From positions 1-8,723 of the forward strand of contig SLFF01000501.1 of assembly GCA_007124395.1 (NCBI GenBank): 8,723 nt of DNA. Reading direction: 5' to 3'. Every line of letters starts with the position of its first letter. Within the stretch, counting starts at the first letter, position 1. The DNA comes from Thermomicrobiaceae bacterium (GTDB lineage: Bacteria > Chloroflexota > Chloroflexia > Thermomicrobiales > Thermomicrobiaceae). The notes beneath the pieces are model-generated. The model did no database searches and was not told where the DNA came from. It saw nothing but the letters and a program-made list of their open reading frames with translations. Of the stretch, positions 1-7,720 are shown in pieces. The translations under genes were made by a program, and so were the position numbers.

Positions 1-710
1 AGTGCATCGACCCAGACATACATCACCTGATCCGGATCGCCGGGAACCGGGACGCCCCATCCTCTGGCACGTTCCCGTGATCGCGAAACGCTCAGGTCAT
101 CCAGGCCCTGGGCGACAAACGAGCGCACTTCGTTACGACGGCTTTCCGGAATGATCCGCATACGTCCGGAGTCGATGAACTCGAGGAGTTCATCCTGATA
201 ACTGGAAAGCCGGAAGAAATAGTTCTCTTCCTGAATCAGGTCCGGGCGAACACCGTGGTCCGGGCAGAGTCCATCGACGAGTTCAGCCTCGGTGTAGAAC
301 TGCTCGCAGCCAACGCAGTAGAGGCCCTCGTAGGACTTCTTGTACAGGTCGCCCTTCTCTTCCAGTTTCTTCCAGAAGTGGGCTGCTCCGGCGAAGTGAC
401 GTGGATCGACCGCGGTGCGGATGAAGTCATCGTTGTTGACGTGCAGCAGATCGAGCAGGTCGAAAAACCCCTGAGCATTGCGATCGACCAGCTCCCGGGT
501 GGTGATTCCCTCGCTCTCGGCCGCCTGCACGTTCTTCAACGAGTTCTCATCGGTACCGGTAAGGAAGCGGGTGTCGATGTCCAGCAACCGATGGTACCGG
601 GCGAACACGTCTGTCTGGACCATCTCGAGGGCATGCCCGATATGCGGCGGTGCGTTCACATATGGGATAGAGGTCGTGATGTAATAGCGCGATCGGGCTT
701 CACCGGACAC
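1..710 (-). CDS. metG: Methionyl-tRNA synthetase, N-terminal part (truncated by window edge)
   Basis: This gene encodes the cytoplasmic class I enzyme that charges tRNA(Met) with methionine using ATP. Reading the minus strand gives about 236 residues before the window ends. The class I signature HIGH is at residues 23-26, preceded by YYITTSIPYVNAPP. A single zinc knuckle follows, C132-x2-C135 and C149-x2-H152, in the arrangement of the Thermus-type enzyme. The last visible residues (MYVWVDAL) match the catalytic-domain motif just beyond the connective peptide. The KMSKS loop and the anticodon-binding domain lie outside the window. The start is set at GTG 708-710 because AAGGA lies 7 bases upstream and the protein then begins just before the conserved YYITT block. 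In-frame TTG (738-740) and GTG (741-743) codons further upstream lack such a site. The usual GTDEHG motif reads GTDEN at residues 52-56. The gene is divergent from ftsH. Identification is secure; the exact start is likely. Confidence 0.95.
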   Translation of the reverse strand, partial: MSGEARSRYYITTSIPYVNAPPHIGHALEMVQTDVFARYHRLLDIDTRFLTGTDENSLKNVQAAESEGITTRELVDRNAQGFFDLLDLLHVNNDDFIRTAVDPRHFAGAAHFWKKLEEKGDLYKKSYEGLYCVGCEQFYTEAELVDGLCPDHGVRPDLIQEENYFFRLSSYQDELLEFIDSGRMRIIPESRRNEVRSFVAQGLDDLSVSRSRERARGWGVPVPGDPDQVMYVWVDA

Positions 711-717
711 AGCAACT

Positions 718-722
718 TCCTT
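718..722 (-). promoter_or_regulatory. Ribosome binding site that sets the metG start
   Basis: The minus strand reads AAGGA, followed by 7 bases and then GTG at 708-710. This favours that GTG over the upstream in-frame TTG and GTG codons, which have no comparable site. Confidence 0.6.
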
Positions 723-894
723 AATCAGCCGATTGGTCAACACTGACGAATTTCCGCAGAATGTCAGCCAAAAGGATACCACGGTAGCTGCACTGATCAC
801 CCCGATTTCCTTGCGGATAACGCTTCGTGCGAAACCGTTGCACAGTTCGTGCGTCATTAATTCAGACGCCGCTTTTCGAGTCGTGACACGATCC

Positions 895-934
895 ACTCCG
901 ACAGAGATTCGGATGGACAAATTGTTGTCGGAGT
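895..934. repeat. 9-bp perfect inverted repeat, 22-base spacer
   Basis: ACTCCGACA at 895-903 is exactly complementary, inverted, to TGTCGGAGT at 926-934. The spacer contains a competing smaller dyad, GACAA 916-920 with TTGTC 925-929. It could be a two-site operator or an RNA stem-loop. No T-tract follows, so it is not a typical terminator. Confidence 0.55.
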
Positions 935-1062
935 CGGGAAAGCGACGGGACGCAGGACCTTTTGTCTACGCTTCGGTAGAAAATCGTACTGCATTTGGAC
1001 TGGACAATTGAATCCATAACCGTCAGAATAGCGTTATACGCCGTTCACGATTACGTTTCGAC

Positions 1063-1090
1063 CCAGAGTCAGGACACGTCCTGAAGCTGG
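1063..1090. promoter_or_regulatory. 28-base dyad, candidate operator or hairpin
   Basis: The core is TCAGGAC (1069-1075), two bases, then GTCCTGA (1078-1084), a perfect 7+2+7 palindrome. It is flanked symmetrically by CCAG (1063-1066) and CTGG (1087-1090). Over 13-base arms, 11 positions are symmetric. Such compact symmetry is typical of a site for a dimeric repressor. As RNA it would fold into a hairpin with a CACG tetraloop. It lies 236 bases before the ftsH ATG and about 350 bases from the metG start. Which gene, if either, it controls is unknown. Confidence 0.5.
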
Positions 1091-1130
1091 TTCCGCCAAA
1101 TTGCACACTAGACTCATCTCCTCCTCACGT

Positions 1131-1162
1131 GCGGGGCAGCCGTTGCAGAGCGGCTGCCTCGT
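1131..1162. repeat. Strong 12-bp stem-loop in the intergenic region
   Basis: GGCAGCCG (1135-1142) pairs perfectly with CGGCTGCC (1151-1158) around an 8-base loop. Four further pairs, two of them G-T wobbles, extend the stem to 1131 and 1162. Five Ts occur only 16 bases later (1179-1183), too far for a normal intrinsic terminator. It could be part of an upstream leader RNA or a small RNA; its function is unknown. Confidence 0.5.
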
Positions 1163-1193
1163 TCGGTTAAGTACAGGATTTTTCCGCATTTCA

Positions 1194-1221
1194 TTGCCCG
1201 AAACGTTAGAATTGGTAGTAT
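1194..1221 (+). promoter_or_regulatory. Candidate sigma-70-type promoter for ftsH
   Basis: TTGCCC (1194-1199) and TAGTAT (1216-1221) are separated by 16 bases; each matches the consensus at four of six positions. Transcription would begin near 1228, giving a leader of about 100 bases. The call rests on pattern only. Confidence 0.35.
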
Positions 1222-1272
1222 GAACGGGGAGCGGTGTGACCGGCGAGTCCGATAACCCTTCGTTCCCGTTCA
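1221..1272 (+). repeat. Inverted repeat overlapping the ftsH promoter and leader
   Basis: TGAACGGG (1221-1228) is complementary to CCCGTTCA (1265-1272). Two more pairs, one of them a wobble, extend it inward, leaving a 32-base loop. It starts at the last base of the candidate -10 box, so it could be an operator half-site pair. If transcription starts upstream, it would be a 5' leader stem-loop. Confidence 0.4.
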
Positions 1273-1325
1273 TCTGCATGATCTATTGACGCTAAACGCA
1301 CCGTCCGAAGGGGTTCCCTACCTTG

Positions 1326-3344
<2,019 letters not shown>

Positions 3345-3368
3345 CCCGAGTGGTTGAACCGTAGCTTA

Positions 3369-3400
3369 TGCGATAATCGGCATTTTCTGCGTGGTATCAT
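3369..3400 (+). promoter_or_regulatory. Candidate extended -10 promoter elements for fabD-fabF
   Basis: Two extended -10 patterns occur between ftsH and fabD: TGC-GATAAT (hexamer 3372-3377) and TGG-TATCAT (hexamer 3395-3400). Each hexamer matches TATAAT at five of six positions. No good -35 box precedes either, which is tolerable for extended -10 promoters. No convincing terminator lies after ftsH, so read-through from ftsH is also possible. Confidence 0.35.
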
Positions 3401-3450
3401 TCCGCAGTTTGCCGGTTGTTCGCGTATGTGTCTGTTCAAGTGATCATGTT

Positions 3451-3465
3451 CAACACTCTGTGTTG
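3451..3465 (+). promoter_or_regulatory. 15-base dyad in the fabD leader
   Basis: CAACAC (3451-3456) and GTGTTG (3460-3465) form a perfect inverted repeat around TCT. It sits 27 bases before the fabD start and about 50 bases after the candidate -10 boxes. It could be an operator for a lipid-synthesis regulator or a small mRNA hairpin near the ribosome site. It does not resemble the FapR site known from Firmicutes. Confidence 0.4.
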
Positions 3466-3492
3466 CATCGGAGGGATGCAGGGAGCAACGCG

Positions 3493-4449
3493 ATGAATGC
3501 CACAGATAACATCGCTCAGCGCATAGCCTGGGTGTTCCCTGGACAGGGAAGTCAATACGTTGGCATGGGACAGCGAGTTTACGAGGTCTCCGATGCTGCG
3601 CGCCGGATTTTCAATCAGGCGGACGATGTTCTCGGGTTTTCGATTTCATCTATGTGCTTCAACGGCCCGGCCGATGAACTGGAAGACACGATAAATGCCC
3701 AACCGGCGATCTTCACGGTCAGTGTTGCCTATCTCGAAGCGCTTCGTGAACGCTCGCGCGTACTGGGTAGATCGATTGCTCCGTTATACGTGGCAGGCCA
3801 CAGCCTCGGCGAGTTCACCGCGCTGGTTGCCGCCGGTGCTATCGATTTCCGCGATGCACTGATCCTCGTTCGGGAGCGTGGACGATTGATGAAGCAGAGT
3901 GGCGAAGAGCGACCTGGTGGGATGGCTGCAGTGATCGGGCTCGATCGCGAGCCCCTCGAGCAAGTCTGTCGTGAGGCTGGCGATGTCGGCATCGTGGTAC
4001 TGGCGAACGACAATTGCCCCGGCCAGTCGGTTATCTCCGGTGAAATCGCTGCGCTGGAGCGGGCAATGGAGCTCGCCGAGGAGCGAGGAGCCCGTCGGAC
4101 GATCCGGCTCGGTATCTCTATCGCGTCCCACTCTCCGCTTATGGAGCGTGCCGCCACGCAACTGAATGAATTGATTGCAAAAGTGCCGCTGCGTGATCCG
4201 GAAGTGCCGGTTGTCGCCAACATTACTGGTCAGATTCTGACGACGGTAGACGATGTGCGACACGAGCTGTCACAGCAGGTGCTGATGCCGGTACAATGGT
4301 CCAGTTCTGTCAAAGAGATGCTAAACGGTGGTGTCACGACATTTCTGGAAGTTGGCCCGGGCCAGGTGTTGAGCGGACTTATCCGTCGGATTCGTCGGGA
4401 TGTTCAGACACTAAGTGCAAAAGACTACGGTGTGTACGGCCAGGAGTAG
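3493..4449 (+). CDS. fabD: Malonyl-CoA:acyl carrier protein transacylase
   Basis: FabD transfers the malonyl group from CoA to acyl carrier protein, supplying the two-carbon donor for type II fatty acid synthesis in the cytoplasm. The 318-residue product has the family's length and motifs. These are FPGQGSQ near the N-terminus (oxyanion-hole Q18), the nucleophile elbow GHSLGE with S104, R131 for binding the malonyl carboxylate, and H213 in IASHSPLM. They correspond to Q11, S92, R117 and H201 of the E. coli enzyme. The start is ATG 3493, with GGGAG (3481-3485) 7 bases upstream. The frame is open back to a GTG at 3391, but that would add 34 residues unlike the family N-terminus and would overlap the candidate promoter. 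fabF begins 33 bases downstream, so the two form an operon. Confidence 0.96.
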   Translation: MNATDNIAQRIAWVFPGQGSQYVGMGQRVYEVSDAARRIFNQADDVLGFSISSMCFNGPADELEDTINAQPAIFTVSVAYLEALRERSRVLGRSIAPLYVAGHSLGEFTALVAAGAIDFRDALILVRERGRLMKQSGEERPGGMAAVIGLDREPLEQVCREAGDVGIVVLANDNCPGQSVISGEIAALERAMELAEERGARRTIRLGISIASHSPLMERAATQLNELIAKVPLRDPEVPVVANITGQILTTVDDVRHELSQQVLMPVQWSSSVKEMLNGGVTTFLEVGPGQVLSGLIRRIRRDVQTLSAKDYGVYGQE

Positions 4450-4466
4450 CTCCGGCTGCATGGCCA

Positions 4467-4473
4467 GGGAGGT
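4467..4473 (+). promoter_or_regulatory. Strong ribosome binding site for fabF
   Basis: GGGAGGT lies 9 bases before GTG 4483. It supports the GTG start and independent translation of the second gene in the fabD-fabF operon. Confidence 0.6.
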
Positions 4474-4482
4474 TGAGTTCAC

Positions 4483-5721
4483 GTGCATCGAGTTGTCGTA
4501 ACCGGAATGGGTGCTCTATCGCCAATCGGCAATAGCCTACCTGACTTCTGGGAGAATCTGGTCAACGGCGTAAATGGAGTCACGCGCATTACTGCGTTTG
4601 ATCCCGAGATCCTCGACGTTCAGATTGCCGCTGAAGTCAAGGGTTTTGATCCCAAAGAGCACATGGACTTCAAGGCTGCTCGCCGAATGGACCGTTTCGC
4701 CCAGTTCGCTGTGGCCGCGGCCGGTGAGGCAATCCGTGATTCCGGTCTCGAGATTACCGAGGAAAACAGCGAAAACATTGGCGTCATGGTGAACACGGGC
4801 GGTGGTGGTATTCCCACACTCACGCGAGAAGTGCTCAACTTTCATCACAAGAGCCCGAGCCGAGTGAGCCCATTCTTTATTCCGATGTTTGCCTCGAACA
4901 TGGCCGCCTGCCAGGTATCGATCCGGTTTGGTATTCACGGACCGATTCAGGCCTCAGTTGCCGCGTGTGCTGCAGGAAATCAGGCGTTTGTTGATGCCCT
5001 GCGAATGCTGCAGCTCGGTGAGGTCGACGTCATGATCTCCGGCGGGACGGAAGCCGCCATGGATCCAGTGTCGATCGCGGCATTCGGGAACATGGGCGCA
5101 CTCTCAAAACGGAATGACGATCCGGCACACGCCAGCCGACCGTTCGACAAGGACCGTGATGGATTCGTGTTTGGTGAAGGTGCCGGCATCATGGTGCTGG
5201 AGACCGAAGAGCATGCCAAAAAGCGCGGCGCCCGCATCTACTGTGAGCTGACTGGCGGAGCGATCACGGGTGATGCGTTTCACATCAGTGCACCACTTCC
5301 GGGTGGCTCAGGCGCGGCTCGGGCGATGAAGCTGGCCCTCAAGTCAGCGAAACTCAATACTGAAGATGTTGATTACATCTCGGCACACGGCACCAGCACG
5401 CCGTTGAACGACGTCTCTGAGACGGCGGCGATCAAGACTGTCTTCGGAGATTACGCCTACAAGCTGCCGACGAGCTCCCCGAAGAGTATGGTCGGACACC
5501 TTGTTGGTGCAGCCGGGGCGATCGGTGGACTTGTCTCGGTGATGTCGATCAAGGATGGGGTGCTCCCACCCACGATCAACCACGAGACGCCGGATCCGGA
5601 GTGCGATCTGGACTACGTGCCGAACACTGCCCGGGAACATCACGTGGATGTCTCTATCGCCAATGCATTCGGTTTTGGCGGGCAGAACGTCGTCGCGGTC
5701 TTCCAGCGCTACGACGGTTGA
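4483..5721 (+). CDS. fabF: 3-oxoacyl-[acyl-carrier-protein] synthase II (KAS II)
   Basis: FabF condenses malonyl-ACP with an acyl-ACP, releasing CO2 and extending the chain by two carbons; it is the elongation condensing enzyme of type II fatty acid synthesis. The protein has 412 residues, matching the family. It begins MHRVVVTGMGALSPIG and shows the thiolase-fold catalytic set: C162 in VAACAAGN, H302 in SAHGTSTPLND, K334 and H339 in SPKSMVGHLVGAAGA. The spacing agrees with E. coli FabF (C163, H303, H340), so the enzyme should be active. The Cys-His-His set and the length exclude FabH. FabB is less likely given the overall match to FabF. The start is GTG behind a strong ribosome site. It is the last gene of its operon and is followed by a hairpin terminator. 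No acpP or fabG lies alongside, so the rest of the pathway is encoded elsewhere. Confidence 0.96.
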   Translation: MHRVVVTGMGALSPIGNSLPDFWENLVNGVNGVTRITAFDPEILDVQIAAEVKGFDPKEHMDFKAARRMDRFAQFAVAAAGEAIRDSGLEITEENSENIGVMVNTGGGGIPTLTREVLNFHHKSPSRVSPFFIPMFASNMAACQVSIRFGIHGPIQASVAACAAGNQAFVDALRMLQLGEVDVMISGGTEAAMDPVSIAAFGNMGALSKRNDDPAHASRPFDKDRDGFVFGEGAGIMVLETEEHAKKRGARIYCELTGGAITGDAFHISAPLPGGSGAARAMKLALKSAKLNTEDVDYISAHGTSTPLNDVSETAAIKTVFGDYAYKLPTSSPKSMVGHLVGAAGAIGGLVSVMSIKDGVLPPTINHETPDPECDLDYVPNTAREHHVDVSIANAFGFGGQNVVAVFQRYDG

Positions 5722-5753
5722 TCAGCAGCGCGGCATATGAATTGTTGACGGAA

Positions 5754-5778
5754 AAGGGCGACCCGAGTGGTCGCCCTT
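5754..5778. terminator. Bidirectional intrinsic terminator between fabF and the kinase gene
   Basis: AAGGGCGACC (5754-5763) pairs perfectly with GGTCGCCCTT (5769-5778) around the loop CGAGT. On the plus strand the stem ends in TT and runs on to CTGT. On the minus strand it ends CCCTTTTCC. It sits 32 bases after the fabF stop and 29 bases beyond the kinase stop, so one hairpin can serve both convergent genes. The T-tracts are short. Confidence 0.75.
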
Positions 5779-5807
5779 CTGTATGCTCGGTAGTATGTTC
5801 CGTCTTG

Positions 5808-7559
5808 TTACCGGTAGTGGACGGTTACCTCTTCGATCAGCAACCAGGGGAACTCGCCCACCCCACCTTGCTCGGCCATGTTCATGATCTGGACCGTGTT
5901 TTCGCCCGACTGGATAGCACTATTCTCTCGATACCACCATCGTATGGTGTTGGTGCTGTCCGTATCGAACGGGCTGTCTCCACGGTAGACCATGTCATCA
6001 TTGATCCAGATTTCGATGGGCAACTCCTCCTCGGGACCACCAGTCAGCGCGGTGACTTCGATTCCCACGAAGATCCCGCCAGCGTTCGTCTCCGAGACAA
6101 ACGTCGCTTCACCGGTTGAAAAGTCAGTCAACTGGCTATACAGGAACGTCGATTGATCAGGCAGTTCACCCCAGCTATCCGGCTGGAAGGACCCTTCGAA
6201 ATCGGTGCCCTGAAAACTCGATGACGGTGATCCGAGTACCATCGCGTTGAACGCCAGACTCTGCATTTCAGTGCCGACACCCGAGTCTTCTTCTGGATCC
6301 GGAGTTGGCGTTGGCTCCGGGTCCGGCTCGAGCGTCGGCGTTGGCTCAGGGGACGGTGTCGGCTCCGGCGTTGGTTCTGGCGTCGCAGTCGGAGTTGGTT
6401 CCGGCGTAGGAACCGGGGTTGCCGTTGCGTCTGGTACCGGGGTCGCCGTCGGTTCCGGCGTTTCCGTTGGTTCAACCGTTACCGTAACGATCGGTGTCGG
6501 CGTCGGATCGTCAGGGACGACCGATTCGCGGGTTGCGAGATACCAGATCCCGATGATCGCAAACAGGATCAACATTCCGGCAACCAGAAATATTGGCCAG
6601 CGTGGTGACTGTTTCGGCTTGCGCCGCGGTCGTCGAGGCGGAGGACGCCTTCCCCCTCCCTGATTGGCGGCAGTCTGCCCCGGCATCACCCGGGTCTGGC
6701 TGGCGGCGGCTGCCGCCATAATACGAGTCGCTTCGTCGCTGGATGGCGGCTGCTCCATCGCTGCCAGCATCTCGGAAGCCGTGGAAAACCGGTCTTCTGG
6801 TTCTTTGGCCATCGCCTTCATGATGACCAGCGCCAGGCCATTCGGGATCGAAGGATTCAGCTCTCGCGGATCAGGTGGCTGCTCGTTGACATGCTGATAC
6901 ATGACTTGCAGCGGATTCTCACCCGGAAAGGGGAGTCGTCCGGTCAGCATCTCAAACAAGATGACGCCGGCTGCATAGAGATCTGACTCGGGTACTACGT
7001 CACCGGCCCTGGCCTGCTCTGGCGCCATATAGGCTGCCGTTCCGAGGGCCATACCGGTATCAGTCAGCCCGGAATCACGCGCCCCGCGGGCAATGCCGAA
7101 GTCCGAGATTTTGCCGGTTCCGTTCGGGTCGACCAGCACGTTCTGCGGTTTGACATCGCGATGGACGATGCCCGCTTCATGGATGGCCTGAAGCCCCTGG
7201 AGCACGTCCCGCATCATCCGGGTAGCGTCCTCTGGAGTCAACTGGCCTTGCCCGCGCATGAACTCCTTCAGGTTCGGGCCGTCAACCCACTCCATAACCA
7301 GGAAGAGTGTGGCGCCATCCTGACCATAGTCGAAGACGTCCACGATATTGACGTGCCGGACAGCAGCAGCAGCTCGTGCCTCACGCTCGAAGCGGAGTGC
7401 GTAGCGTTCATCATTGGCGAATTGTGAGCGGAGAATCTTGATGGCAACCGGGCGGCTCAGCGTCGTGTCTTCCGCCAGGTACGTCTCGGCAAAGCTCCCC
7501 TGACCAAGATGGCGATCAAGTCGGTACCTGCCTGCGACGAGATCAGGTGTCTCGGACAC
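5808..7559 (-). CDS. Transmembrane Ser/Thr protein kinase with Pro/Thr linker and exported C-terminal domain
   Basis: This is a Hanks-type (PknB-like) kinase of 583 residues that phosphorylates Ser/Thr on unknown partners. The cytoplasmic kinase domain, about 10-270, shows the glycine loop from G19, ATP-binding K41, HRDVKPQN 133-140 with catalytic D135, DFG 153-155 and APE 179-181, so it should be active. A basic Pro/Arg-rich juxtamembrane stretch leads to one membrane helix, about 321-341. Next come a low-complexity Pro/Thr/Glu linker (about 350-425) and an exported domain (432-583). That domain ends in the pattern W-Y-R, GENTVQI, PWLLIEEVTVHY, which looks like a beta-sandwich; no PASTA repeats are present. 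Start choice: GTG 7557-7559 has GAGGA 6 bases upstream, whereas GTG 7563-7565 abuts that site. The ligand and substrates are unknown. The sortase gene lies upstream on the same strand. Confidence 0.93.
   Translation of the reverse strand: MSETPDLVAGRYRLDRHLGQGSFAETYLAEDTTLSRPVAIKILRSQFANDERYALRFEREARAAAAVRHVNIVDVFDYGQDGATLFLVMEWVDGPNLKEFMRGQGQLTPEDATRMMRDVLQGLQAIHEAGIVHRDVKPQNVLVDPNGTGKISDFGIARGARDSGLTDTGMALGTAAYMAPEQARAGDVVPESDLYAAGVILFEMLTGRLPFPGENPLQVMYQHVNEQPPDPRELNPSIPNGLALVIMKAMAKEPEDRFSTASEMLAAMEQPPSSDEATRIMAAAAASQTRVMPGQTAANQGGGRRPPPRRPRRKPKQSPRWPIFLVAGMLILFAIIGIWYLATRESVVPDDPTPTPIVTVTVEPTETPEPTATPVPDATATPVPTPEPTPTATPEPTPEPTPSPEPTPTLEPDPEPTPTPDPEEDSGVGTEMQSLAFNAMVLGSPSSSFQGTDFEGSFQPDSWGELPDQSTFLYSQLTDFSTGEATFVSETNAGGIFVGIEVTALTGGPEEELPIEIWINDDMVYRGDSPFDTDSTNTIRWWYRENSAIQSGENTVQIMNMAEQGGVGEFPWLLIEEVTVHYR
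6285..6512 (-). repeat. Low-complexity Pro/Thr/Glu-coding repeat tract
   Basis: Short imperfect repeats of the type GGCTCCGG/GTTGG (plus strand) encode PEPTPTP-like units in the kinase linker. Strand composition is strongly skewed, G/T-rich on the plus strand. The tract also opens a spurious Gly/Val/Ser frame on the plus strand (6247-6663), which is not a gene. Confidence 0.7.
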
Positions 7560-7565
7560 GGTCAC

Positions 7566-7570
7566 TCCTC
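7566..7570 (-). promoter_or_regulatory. Ribosome binding site that sets the kinase start
   Basis: The minus strand reads GAGGA, then 6 bases, then GTG 7557-7559. It lies in the loop of a possible 5-bp hairpin, GTCAC (7575-7579) with GTGAC (7561-7565). Confidence 0.6.
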
Positions 7571-7651
7571 ACTGGTGACTTGCAAGATGATGCGAACTAT
7601 CGGTGGAACGGTGTCCCCAGCAGCTAACCGCTCCAGTCGAAACTCACAAAC

Positions 7652-7657
7652 ATTATA
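7652..7657 (-). promoter_or_regulatory. Candidate -10 box for the kinase gene
   Basis: The minus strand reads TATAAT, an exact consensus -10, 93 bases before the kinase start. No -35-like hexamer lies 16-18 bases upstream; that space is filled by the sortase terminator stem. It may simply be the T-rich tail of that terminator. Confidence 0.3.
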
Positions 7658-7658
7658 A

Positions 7659-7684
7659 ATGCGCGGGGCAAACGCCCCACGCAT
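7659..7684 (-). terminator. Intrinsic terminator after the sortase gene
   Basis: On the minus strand ATGCGTGGGGC (7684-7674) pairs with GCCCCGCGCAT (7669-7659) around GTTT: 11 pairs, one of them a G-T wobble. A T-rich stretch (TTATAATGTTTG) follows. It lies 36 bases after the sortase stop, so sortase and kinase are probably at least partly separate transcripts. Confidence 0.65.
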
Positions 7685-7720
7685 GTTCAGGCGTATTCAG
7701 ACGGGTCGATGGTCGATGAT

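Larger units (their letters stand above)
711..1325. other. Divergent intergenic region, metG/ftsH, rich in inverted repeats
   Basis: About 615 bases separate the metG and ftsH starts. No reading frame here has a plausible ribosome site or a recognisable product. No tRNA, T-box antiterminator, tmRNA, SRP RNA or RNase P signature was found by eye. The region holds several strong dyads (895-934, 1063-1090, 1131-1162, 1221-1272), a repeated TCGTG motif (824-891) and a candidate ftsH promoter (1194-1221). It must carry the promoters for both flanking genes; I found no convincing -35/-10 pair on the metG side. The number of dyads suggests operators or structured leader RNA, which is inference. Confidence 0.6.

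Noticed and set aside
255..746. Plus-strand 163-codon frame opposite metG
   Set aside because: The minus strand clearly encodes conserved MetRS motifs; this frame is its shadow.
733..1011. Plus-strand 92-codon frame starting at a TTG
   Set aside because: It has a weak start without a ribosome site, overlaps the metG 5' region, and has a composition unlike the real genes here.
1131..1183. Intrinsic terminator (12-bp stem plus TTTTT)
   Set aside because: The T-tract begins 16 bases after the stem, too far for a canonical terminator.
1034..1279. Minus-strand 81-codon frame in the metG/ftsH spacer, with a CNGCP segment
   Set aside because: It has no ribosome site before its ATG, no recognisable domain, and it covers the strong hairpins and the ftsH promoter candidate.
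711..1325. T-box riboswitch upstream of metG
   Set aside because: No antiterminator T-box consensus or matching specifier stem was found on the minus strand by eye.
6285..6512. CRISPR-like or tandem repeat array
   Set aside because: The repeats are short, imperfect, in frame, and encode a Pro/Thr linker; there are no spacers.
6247..6663. Plus-strand Gly/Val/Ser-rich frame resembling a glycine-rich surface protein
   Set aside because: It is the complement of the Pro/Thr linker repeat of the kinase gene and has no independent support.
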